NCBI GenBank assembly: GCA_043748985.1
Contig: JAYVEG010000120.1
Span: 1-14,526 of the forward strand
Source of the DNA: JBBROS01 sp043748985
Lineage (GTDB): Bacteria; Pseudomonadota; Alphaproteobacteria; Acetobacterales; Acetobacteraceae
Direction: 5' to 3'
Length of the DNA stretch: 14,526 nucleotides
The notes below the pieces were generated by a model. The model made no database searches, was not told where the DNA came from, and saw nothing but the letters and a program-made list of their open reading frames with translations. The position numbers and the translations under genes are program-made. Positions 6,862 to 13,549 of the stretch are shown here, piece by piece (the first letter of the stretch is position 1; every line of letters starts with the position of its first letter).

Positions 6862-6978
6862 GCCGGATACGCAACCTGGGGCCGTTAGTCGAGAAGAAGC
6901 CGCCAGTTGTTGTGCGCCGTCAAACCGAGCAACCTTATGTCACCGCGCCGCACAACGGGCAAGCCACGGGCACCCCTG

Positions 6979-7656
6979 TCATGGGTTCGTCATGCCGGAT
7001 GCAGACTTACTCCAGCGCAGCACCCGTGCCGCCAGCCTGGCCCCCGCCGCTAATCCAACCGCATCAACGGCATGCCCGAGGTTCGGCCGCCAGCACGTCT
7101 CCACGGGAACGCCCAGGCGCCGCAGCGCCGCCTCGGCTGCTGCCCCGCACGTGAACGGCACGACGTTATCCGGCTCGCCATGCACCAGCAGGACCGGCGG
7201 ACGCCCGGCCAGCGAGTCCGCCAGGCCCGGTCCATCCAGCAGCGCCCCCGAATAGGCGAGAATCGCCGCAGTCCCTTCCCGCCGCAGCCCGGCATGCAGC
7301 GCCATCATCGCACCCTGGCTGAACCCCGCCAGCACCACCCGTGCTGCCGATACCCCCAGCCTGGCACATTCCGCCGCAATGGTGGCCTGCAGCAGCGGCG
7401 CCGCACGCGCCGCCCCGGCATCCAACACGGCGGGCGTTCGATCACGCAGACTGAACCACTGCCGGTGCCCAGACTTCTCGGACCCTCCATCGAACGCCTC
7501 CGGCCCATCTGGGGCCAGGAACGCCGCGTGTGGCAGGGCAGGGGCCCAGGCCTGCACCAGCCCCTCCATCTGCGACCCGTCGGCATCCACCCCGTGTAAC
7601 CCCACCACCAGGCAATCCGGCTTGCCCGCAGCATCCCACCGCCGCACCTTCAACAT
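6979..7656 (-). CDS. Phospholipase/carboxylesterase-type serine hydrolase
   Basis: This 225-residue alpha/beta hydrolase is of the carboxylesterase/acyl-protein-thioesterase-like group (YpfH/Abhydrolase_2 type). It has GLHGVDADG near the N-terminus (oxyanion side), nucleophile GFSQGA with S113, acid D163 in HGEPDNVVP and H195 in NLGHAVD: a complete triad. The family acts on short acyl esters; the substrate here is unknown. The start is well fixed: AGGAGG (minus strand, 7668 to 7663) lies 6 nt before the ATG, and strand one follows within 15 residues. That Shine-Dalgarno is antisense to codons 2-3 of gluQ, whose ATG starts only 3 bp away. A longer open frame upstream is antisense to gluQ and rejected. 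Confidence 0.9.
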   Translation of the reverse strand: MLKVRRWDAAGKPDCLVVGLHGVDADGSQMEGLVQAWAPALPHAAFLAPDGPEAFDGGSEKSGHRQWFSLRDRTPAVLDAGAARAAPLLQATIAAECARLGVSAARVVLAGFSQGAMMALHAGLRREGTAAILAYSGALLDGPGLADSLAGRPPVLLVHGEPDNVVPFTCGAAAEAALRRLGVPVETCWRPNLGHAVDAVGLAAGARLAARVLRWSKSASGMTNP

Positions 7657-7659
7657 CCC

Positions 7660-8508
7660 ATGCCTCCTATCACCAGGTTCGCACCCAGCCCCACCGGCTA
7701 CCTCCATGAAGGCCACGCCGCTGCCGCCGTCTTCGCGTGGCAACGCGCCCGGAGTGGCAGTGGTCGCTTCCTGCTCCGTGTCGAAGACATCGATCCCACT
7801 CGCTGCCACCCAGAATACGCCGCTGCCATCGAGCGGGACCTCGCCTGGCTCGGCCTGACCTGGGACGGGCCGGTCCGCGTCCAATCGGCCCACTTCATGG
7901 AGTATCAGGCCACCCTGCAGCGCCTGGCCGCCGACGACCTCGTCTATCCCTGCTTCTGCACACGGACCGATATCGCCCGCGAGGTCACCGCCTCGGCGAA
8001 CGCCCCCCACGCCCCTGACGGTGCGCCCCTCTACCCGGGCACGTGCCGTGGTCTCTCGCCCGTCCAGCGCCGCGACCGCATCGCTGCCGGTCACCCTCAT
8101 GCCTGGCGGCTTGATACGGCAGCAGCCGTCGTCCGAACCGGCCCCCTTTCATTTCACGAAGCGGGCCATGGCCGCCTGGACTGCAATCCCGCTGCCGTCG
8201 GCGACGTCGTCCTCGGGCGCAAGGGCACGCCCGCCAGCTACCATCTCTGCGTCACCCACGATGACGCCCTCCAGGGCGTGACCCTTGTGACCCGCGGCGA
8301 GGACCTCCGCCCCGCCACATCGATCCATCGTCTGCTGCAAACTCTGCTTGGCTGGCCCGAACCTGCCTATGCTCACCACCCGTTGGTGCGCGATCCGCTG
8401 GGCCGCCGTCTTGCCAAGCGCGACAACGCCGCCGCGATCCGCGATCTGCGGGAGGCTGGCCTCGCCCCGGAAGCGGCTCTTCTCAGGGCTCGATCAGCGC
8501 TTGCGTGA
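7660..8508 (+). CDS. gluQ: Glutamyl-Q tRNA(Asp) synthetase
   Basis: GluQ-RS activates glutamate and attaches it to queuosine in the anticodon of tRNA(Asp). The 282-residue protein is the catalytic half of a glutamyl-tRNA synthetase with no anticodon-binding domain, the defining feature of the family. Visible elements are the class I signature RFAPSPTGYLHEGH (6-19), the VEDIDPTR strand, zinc ligands C98-x-C100 with Y125 and C129, and a KMSKS-like loop RRLAKRD (249-255, K253). The start cannot be far downstream because the signature begins at residue 6. No Shine-Dalgarno precedes the ATG, unlike the opposing esterase gene. The 3' end overlaps the convergent SIMPL gene by 26 bp. Confidence 0.93.
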   Translation: MPPITRFAPSPTGYLHEGHAAAAVFAWQRARSGSGRFLLRVEDIDPTRCHPEYAAAIERDLAWLGLTWDGPVRVQSAHFMEYQATLQRLAADDLVYPCFCTRTDIAREVTASANAPHAPDGAPLYPGTCRGLSPVQRRDRIAAGHPHAWRLDTAAAVVRTGPLSFHEAGHGRLDCNPAAVGDVVLGRKGTPASYHLCVTHDDALQGVTLVTRGEDLRPATSIHRLLQTLLGWPEPAYAHHPLVRDPLGRRLAKRDNAAAIRDLREAGLAPEAALLRARSALA

Positions 8509-9205
8509 CGGTGACGCTCGACGTCACTTCGCTATCGCCCGCGTCCGTCGCGATAGCCGCAGGCGGCGCCGCCATCCGCGCCATCATCGGTCGTGGCACG
8601 AATTGCTGCCCCGCCCCGTCCACCACGATTGCCCGAACCGCCCCCACCCGCCGTCCAGCAGCCTCAGCCACGGCCAGTGCCTCGGCCAAGGCGATCCGGG
8701 TCGCCTCTGCCGCTAACCGCCGTCGGGCCAGGTCCAACTCAGTCTCGCTCGGCCGCAGCGTGGTGCCGTCGATCGTAGTGGCGCCCTGTTTCAGGGCCTC
8801 CGTCAGCACCGGCCCCAAGCGCTCCGCCTCAATCCGGAATTCCACCGCCACATGCCCGGCGTATCCCACGATCCCCGGCGCCTGCCCGCGTGCCGGGTTC
8901 TGCTCCAGTTCCGGTTGCACCTGCACAGCTTGTGTTCGTGTTCGCTCCGCCCCGGTGGTCTTGATATAGGCTGACAGCTTCGTCGATCCCGCCCCCAGTG
9001 CTGCCTGCACCTCTGCCAGGGTCCGTGCATGCGCATCCACCCCAAGCGCCACATCCGCCACCGTGTTCGCCAACCGGTCCCTCGCCGTGGCTCGCGTGGT
9101 CACGGTCCCGGGGTCCTCAGCCAAGGCAGGCAGTGTCATGAGCGTGAAGAGACCTGCCCAGAGGGTGGGGTGCAATGCCCTTCGCAGTGCACCCGCCACA
9201 CCCAA
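8483..9205 (-). CDS. SIMPL (DUF541) domain exported protein
   Basis: This ~240-residue protein is of the SIMPL/DUF541 family (YggE-like), periplasmic proteins of unclear function sometimes linked to oxidative stress. The signal peptide is clear: arginines, then a hydrophobic stretch LWAGLFTLMTLPALA, with likely cleavage after ALA before EDPG. The mature part has the family pattern: a first repeat (TTRATARDRLANTVADVALG), VQVQPEL, GYAGHVAVEFRI, and LARRRLAAEATRIALAEALA in the long helix. The start is uncertain. The frame begins with TTG at 9205, 2 nt after the upstream FAH stop; GTG at 9199 or TTG at 9175 are also possible. No ATG precedes the signal sequence. It is probably the last gene of the minus-strand operon. 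Confidence 0.85.
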   Translation of the reverse strand: MGVAGALRRALHPTLWAGLFTLMTLPALAEDPGTVTTRATARDRLANTVADVALGVDAHARTLAEVQAALGAGSTKLSAYIKTTGAERTRTQAVQVQPELEQNPARGQAPGIVGYAGHVAVEFRIEAERLGPVLTEALKQGATTIDGTTLRPSETELDLARRRLAAEATRIALAEALAVAEAAGRRVGAVRAIVVDGAGQQFVPRPMMARMAAPPAAIATDAGDSEVTSSVTVTQALIEP

Positions 9206-9207
9206 GG

Positions 9208-10044
9208 CTAACCCGCCAACACCTTCTGCCGCTGCTCCCCCAGGCCTTCGATCCCCAGCGTCATCACCTCGCCCCCCTTCAGGAACCGCGGCGGCTTCAT
9301 CCCCAGGCCTACGCCGGGCGGCGTGCCCGTGCTGATGATGTCGCCGGGATGCAATGTCATGAACTGGCTCGTGTAGCTGACCAGCTTGGCGACATTGAAG
9401 ATCATCGTCTTCGTGCTGCCGTTCTGGACCATCTCCTCATCCACTTTCAGCCACATGTGCAGCGCGCCCACGTCGGCGATCTCGTCCTTCGTCACCAGCC
9501 AAGGCCCCGTGGGTCCGAACGTGTCGCACCCCTTGCCCTTGTCCCACGTGCCGCCGCGCTCGATCTGAAATTCGCGTTCGCTCACGTCGTTGATCACGCA
9601 ATACCCGGCCACGTGATCCAGCGCCTCGGCCTCGGAAACGTAGCTTGCCTTCTGCCCGATCACGATCCCCAACTCGACCTCCCAGTCGGTCTTCTTGGAG
9701 CCTCTCGGGATTTGCACATCGTCGTTTGGCCCCTGATACGCGCCCAAGGACTTCAGGAAGATGATCGGCTCTTTCGGGATGGGTGCCCCGGTTTCTGCCG
9801 CGTGATCCGCATAGTTCAGGCCGATGCAGACGAAATTCACCGGCCGTGGCACGCACGGGCCGATGCGTCCGGTGACCTGCGGCAGGCTGGCCGCATCGAT
9901 CCCGGCGAGCTTTGCCAGCCCCGCCGGCGACAGCGCCGCGGCGTCGAAGTCGCGCACATGCGCCGAAAGGTCCCGCATCGACCCGTCCGGGCCCACGATC
10001 GCAGGCTTCTCGGCGCCAGGCGCACCCACACGACAAAGCTTCAT
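9208..10044 (-). CDS. Fumarylacetoacetate hydrolase family protein; probable 2,4-diketo-3-deoxy sugar-acid hydrolase
   Basis: This 278-residue FAH-superfamily enzyme has an N-terminal ~65-residue small domain and then the catalytic domain. It has CIGLNYADHAAETG (H81), divalent-metal ligands E122 and E124 in DWEVELGIVIG and D153 in CVINDVSERE, and STGTPPGVGLGMKP near the C-terminus: a complete family active site. FAH-family members cleave C-C bonds in diketo acids or hydrate/decarboxylate related acids. With a sugar-acid dehydratase and an SDR directly upstream, hydrolysis of a 2,4-diketo-3-deoxy acid to pyruvate plus glycolate or lactate is the best inference; ureidoglycolate lyase-like annotation is the usual automatic alternative. 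A Shine-Dalgarno (AGGGAGAG) precedes the ATG. The gap to the SDR stop is 94 bp and holds a small hairpin. Confidence 0.9.
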   Translation of the reverse strand: MKLCRVGAPGAEKPAIVGPDGSMRDLSAHVRDFDAAALSPAGLAKLAGIDAASLPQVTGRIGPCVPRPVNFVCIGLNYADHAAETGAPIPKEPIIFLKSLGAYQGPNDDVQIPRGSKKTDWEVELGIVIGQKASYVSEAEALDHVAGYCVINDVSEREFQIERGGTWDKGKGCDTFGPTGPWLVTKDEIADVGALHMWLKVDEEMVQNGSTKTMIFNVAKLVSYTSQFMTLHPGDIISTGTPPGVGLGMKPPRFLKGGEVMTLGIEGLGEQRQKVLAG

Positions 10045-10070
10045 TGCTATCTCTCCCTAATGTCCGTCAC

Positions 10071-10089
10071 GGTCGGGTTTCAGCCGACC
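10071..10089 (-). other. Small intercistronic hairpin
   Basis: GGTCGG (10071-10076) and CCGACC (10084-10089) are perfect inverted repeats with a 7-nt loop. It lies between the SDR stop and the FAH ribosome-binding site, in the widest gap of this part of the operon. It could tune relative expression or simply be chance in GC-rich DNA. Confidence 0.3.
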
Positions 10090-10138
10090 ATCCCCGCCTC
10101 TCGGCGCACTCAAGCCGGTCCAGCCGGGAACGATCGCC

Positions 10139-10897
10139 CTAAAGCGTCCATCCCCCATCGATCACCATCGTCTGCCCTGTGATGAACCGCGTTTCGTCCG
10201 AACCGAGGTACACCGCCAAGGCCGCGATCTCCTCTGCCGAGCCCAGCCGCCCCATCGCCTGGCGCGCAATAAAATCGCTGCGCGCCTTCTCCAGCGACCC
10301 GGCCTGCGCGGCATTCGCGGCGATCCGGTCATTCAGGCTCGGCGTCTGCACCGTGCCCGGGCAGATGGCATTGCACCGCACGCCCGCCTTCACGTAGTCC
10401 GCCGCAACCGACTTCGTCAGGCCGACGACCGCCGCCTTCGACGTTCCGTACACGCACCGGCCCGGTGCGCCCTTGATGGAGCTGGCTGCGGACGACATGT
10501 TGATGATGCTGCCATGCCCACGCTCGATCATACCGGGAAGAACGGCCCGGATCGTGCTGACCATGCTGCGAAGATTGAGCGCGAACGCGAAGTCCCAATC
10601 GGCATCCGTGCTATCCAGGATCGTCCCCTGATGCACGAACCCGGCGCAGTTGAACAACACGTCGATCGGGCCAAGACCGCCGAGCAATGCCGCCACGGCC
10701 GACGCATCCGTCACATCGAGCGTATGCACGCTGATCGCCCCGCCAGCCTCCGCCACCAGCCCCGCCAGCTTGTCCCCGTTGAGGTCGGTTGCAATGACCT
10801 TCGCCCCCTCCGCGGCATAGGCCAGCGCCGACGCCCGGCCGATCCCCTGCGCCGCAGCGCTGATAAAGGCGGTCTTACCCGCCAACCGTCCTGCCAT
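10139..10897 (-). CDS. SDR dehydrogenase, DHRS6-like; probable 2-keto-3-deoxy sugar-acid 4-dehydrogenase
   Basis: This 252-residue classical short-chain dehydrogenase uses NAD(P). The cofactor loop is SAAAQGIG (13-20), with Ala at the first usual glycine, as in DHRS6/BDH2 relatives. D38 after strand two (VIATDLN) favours NAD. It also has NCAG (83-86) and catalytic S136, Y150 and K154 (YGTSK). The long match of FVHQGTILDSTDADWDFAF and CNAICPGTVQTPSL to the DHRS6-like group points to that subfamily. This group contains bacterial 2-keto-3-deoxy-L-fuconate dehydrogenases as well as mammalian 3-hydroxybutyrate dehydrogenase type 2. With a dehydratase upstream and an FAH enzyme downstream, oxidation of C4 of a 2-keto-3-deoxy acid is the favoured role. 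It starts 26 bp after the dehydratase stop, with GAGAGGG as ribosome-binding site. Confidence 0.9.
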   Translation of the reverse strand: MAGRLAGKTAFISAAAQGIGRASALAYAAEGAKVIATDLNGDKLAGLVAEAGGAISVHTLDVTDASAVAALLGGLGPIDVLFNCAGFVHQGTILDSTDADWDFAFALNLRSMVSTIRAVLPGMIERGHGSIINMSSAASSIKGAPGRCVYGTSKAAVVGLTKSVAADYVKAGVRCNAICPGTVQTPSLNDRIAANAAQAGSLEKARSDFIARQAMGRLGSAEEIAALAVYLGSDETRFITGQTMVIDGGWTL

Positions 10898-10923
10898 AGC
10901 AAAACCCTCTCGATGCCAAACCT

Positions 10924-12747
10924 TCAATGATTGTCCCGGCTCTCGCCGCGTGTCTCGACGATGTTTAGATACAGCGTCGCCGGTTCCAGGCAGGCACCTG
11001 TGCTGTGCTGTCCCACCATGCTGCGGCTGATCTCCTCCCATGGCGTCTTGTTCTGCAGCACCGGGGCCGTCCATGCCGCCCGCCGGGCTGCCAGTTCGCT
11101 ATCCGGGATCAGCACGTCCACTTTGCGGGTATTCAGATCGATCCGGATCTTGTCGCCGCTTTTCAACAGAGCGAGCCCGCCGCCCACCACCGCCTCGGGC
11201 GACACGTTCAGGATGCTTGGGCTGCCCGAGGTTCCCGACTGCCGGCCATCGCCCAGCGTCGGCAGCGTATGCACACCCTTCTTCAGCAGGGCCGCCGGCG
11301 GCTGCATGTTCACGACCTCCGCCCCGCCCGGATACCCGACCGGGCCGCAATTGCGGATGATCAGCACGCTGCGCTCGGTAACGCCGAGCGCCGGGTCCTC
11401 GATGCGGTCGTGGTAGTCCTCGGGCCCCTCGAACACCACGGCGTCGCCCTCGAACACGTTCGGCTTGTCCGGGTCGCTCAGGAACCGCTCTCGGAACTCC
11501 GGGTCGATCACGCTCAGCTTCATGACAGCGGCATCGAAGAAATTCCCCGAAAGCACTGCAAAGCCTGCCCTTTCCTTCATCGGCGAACCGTAAGCCCGAA
11601 TCACTTCTCGATCCACCGGAACCCCTGGCTTGGCCATGTTCTCCGCCAGTGTGCGCCCTGTGCACGTCATGACATCGGGGTGCAGCTTGCCGGCGCCCAG
11701 CAGCTCCCGCAGGACGTTTGGCACTCCGCCTGCGCGAAAAAAGCCCTCCCCCAGGAACCGCCCCGCTGGCTGCACATCCGTCAGCAGCGGGATATCCGCC
11801 CCCAGCCGCTGCCAGTCATCCAGTGTATGGTCCACGCCCATATGCCGGGCGATCGCGATCATCGAGATCGGGCAGTTGCTGGACGCCCCAAGCGCCGTCG
11901 CGGCAACGACAGCGTTCTCAAAGGCTTGCTTCGTCATGATGTCAGACGGCCGCAGGTTCTCCTTCGTCATCTCCACGATCCGCCGTCCGGTGTGGTAGCT
12001 CATCCATCCCCGTTCCTTGTGCGGCCCAGGGATCGCGGCACATCCCGGCAACGACATCCCCAGCACCTCCGCCAGGCTGTTCATGCTCAGCGCGGTGCCC
12101 ATAGTGTTGCAGTGCCCTGCCGAGGACGCCGACGCCGCCACCATGTCGATGAACTGCGGGTAGTCGATCTTCTCCTCGCTGAGCATCTTTCGGGCCTCCC
12201 ACACGATGGTCCCCGACCCGGCCAGCCGCCCGTTGTACCACCCGTCGAGCATCGGGCCACCCGACAGCAGGATGGCTGGGATATTGACCGTCGCCGCACC
12301 CATCAGCACCGCCGGCACCGTCTTGTCGCAGCCGCCGGTCAGCACGACGCCATCGATGGGATAGCCGTGAAGCACCTCAACCAGGCTCAAATAAGCGAGG
12401 TTACGGTCGAGCGCCGCGGTGGGCCGCTTGCCGGTCTCCTGGATGGGATGGATCGGGAACTCCAGCGGGATGCCCCCGCTGTCGCGGATGCCGTCACGCA
12501 CACGGCTGGCGAGCTCCACCAGGTGCCGGTTGCACGGCGACAGGTCCGAGCCGGTCTGGGCGATGCCGATGATCGGCTTGCCCGACTGCAGCTCCTCCCG
12601 CGTCAGGCCAAAGTTCATGTAGCGCTCGAGATACAGCGCGGTCATGCCTGGATTTGCGGGATTGTCGAACCAGCGGCGGCTGCGCAGCGGCGTATTGCCG
12701 TGCTGATTCAGCGGGGCGGCAGCCCCGTTCGGAGCATGGTCGGGCAT
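10924..12747 (-). CDS. IlvD/EDD-family sugar-acid dehydratase (pentonate type)
   Basis: This 607-residue Fe-S dehydratase converts an aldonic acid to its 2-keto-3-deoxy form. Candidate cluster cysteines are C72 (SPCNRH), C140 (TGGCDK, with the following Asp/Lys for Mg binding) and C213 (GHCNTMGT). Spacings of 68 and 73 equal, as far as I recall, those of the crystallised L-arabinonate dehydratase with a [2Fe-2S] cluster. The sequences RSRRWFDNPANPGMTALYLE and IGIAQTGSDLSPCNR, the GRQSGTSGSPSIL loop (~502-513) and the DNH C-terminus match D-xylonate/L-arabinonate dehydratases rather than true IlvD or Edd. The start at 12747 has AGGGAA 7 nt upstream. The open frame continues 25 codons further, but a proline-rich extension there is unlikely. 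The exact substrate cannot be told. Confidence 0.93.
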   Translation of the reverse strand: MPDHAPNGAAAPLNQHGNTPLRSRRWFDNPANPGMTALYLERYMNFGLTREELQSGKPIIGIAQTGSDLSPCNRHLVELASRVRDGIRDSGGIPLEFPIHPIQETGKRPTAALDRNLAYLSLVEVLHGYPIDGVVLTGGCDKTVPAVLMGAATVNIPAILLSGGPMLDGWYNGRLAGSGTIVWEARKMLSEEKIDYPQFIDMVAASASSAGHCNTMGTALSMNSLAEVLGMSLPGCAAIPGPHKERGWMSYHTGRRIVEMTKENLRPSDIMTKQAFENAVVAATALGASSNCPISMIAIARHMGVDHTLDDWQRLGADIPLLTDVQPAGRFLGEGFFRAGGVPNVLRELLGAGKLHPDVMTCTGRTLAENMAKPGVPVDREVIRAYGSPMKERAGFAVLSGNFFDAAVMKLSVIDPEFRERFLSDPDKPNVFEGDAVVFEGPEDYHDRIEDPALGVTERSVLIIRNCGPVGYPGGAEVVNMQPPAALLKKGVHTLPTLGDGRQSGTSGSPSILNVSPEAVVGGGLALLKSGDKIRIDLNTRKVDVLIPDSELAARRAAWTAPVLQNKTPWEEISRSMVGQHSTGACLEPATLYLNIVETRGESRDNH

Positions 12748-12784
12748 GGAGGCGTTCCCTGATTTGGCCGGGTGAGGCGGTGGC

Positions 12785-12813
12785 AAGGTGGGCGGAGTGC
12801 CTCGGGGTGTCAA
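12785..12813 (-). promoter_or_regulatory. Possible promoter upstream of the dehydratase gene
   Basis: A perfect TTGACA lies on the minus strand (12813 to 12808) in the 81-bp gap between the TauE stop and the dehydratase ATG. At 17 bp spacing the -10 would be CACCTT (12790 to 12785), a poor match to TATAAT. It could be an activator-dependent internal promoter for the sugar-acid genes. Confidence 0.35.
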
Positions 12814-12828
12814 CTTCGCCAACCAAAC

Positions 12829-13515
12829 CTATTGCACCACCAGTGCCACCCCCGTCAGCGTCAGCAGCCCCAGCACCAGCCTCCGGAAGCCATCCCCGCT
12901 GAACCGCCCATACACCACCGTTCCCAGCACCGAGAACACCAGCACGCACGGCACGACCCATGCCGCCAGCCGCCACACGGGGGCATCCAAAAACCCTGTC
13001 ACCGCGAACCCCACCAGCCCCGCTGCCTGCGTCGCGATCAGGAACGCCTGCACCATTCCCCGCTGCACGTCCCGCTCCAACCCCCGCAGCGTCAGCCATA
13101 GGGTCGGTGCCGGGCCGCTCAGCCCGGACAAACCGCCCATCACGCCACCCACCAATCCCGCCGCCGAATCCGCCCAATGCCCACCCCAGCGAATGGTCGG
13201 CAGCCGCGGCACCATCAGCAGGGCCGGGCAGTAGACGCACAACAGCGCACCCACCCAGAACCGGAACCCGGCCTGATCCACATACGGCAGCAGCCACAAT
13301 CCCAGCGGCACGCCGGCCAGCCCGGCCGCCATCATCGGCGCCACCCGCGGCACATCCAGCGCCGCCCAAACCGCACGGAACGTCAGTGCCTGTCCGAGCA
13401 CTGATCCCAGCGCGATCAGCGGCGCCGCCTCCTGCGGGGGCATCACCCCTGCCCAGAACGCCATCGCCACCAAGCCCAGCGCGAAGCCCGAAACCCCCTG
13501 CACGAACCCGGCCAT
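12829..13515 (-). CDS. TauE/SafE family membrane transporter
   Basis: This is a very hydrophobic protein of at least 228 residues with about seven membrane segments. It has the two related halves typical of the family: GFVQGVSGFALGLVAMAFWA near the N-terminus and GLVGGVMGGLSGLSGPAPTL in the middle. The family moves sulfite, sulfoacetate or other organic anions; direction and substrate here are unknown. The annotated ATG (13515) would cut helix one short. The frame stays open for 18 codons upstream (to ~13569) and reads IIDPPATIILVGAA before the Met, which looks like the true helix start, yet offers no ATG, GTG or TTG. An ATT at 13554 overlaps the stop of the upstream dehydrogenase by one base and is a possible rare start. 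Confidence 0.85.
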   Translation of the reverse strand: MAGFVQGVSGFALGLVAMAFWAGVMPPQEAAPLIALGSVLGQALTFRAVWAALDVPRVAPMMAAGLAGVPLGLWLLPYVDQAGFRFWVGALLCVYCPALLMVPRLPTIRWGGHWADSAAGLVGGVMGGLSGLSGPAPTLWLTLRGLERDVQRGMVQAFLIATQAAGLVGFAVTGFLDAPVWRLAAWVVPCVLVFSVLGTVVYGRFSGDGFRRLVLGLLTLTGVALVVQ

Positions 13516-13549
13516 CGCCGCGCCGACCAGGATGATCGTAGCAGGAGGG

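Noticed and set aside
6862..6978. Promoter for the HNH gene from TTGACG at 6923-6918 on the minus strand
   Set aside because: No acceptable -10 box at 16-18 bp; the match is too weak to list.
11005..12762. 585-residue plus-strand open frame opposite the dehydratase
   Set aside because: His/Arg/Gln-rich shadow of a well-conserved gene, a common effect in GC-rich codon-biased DNA.
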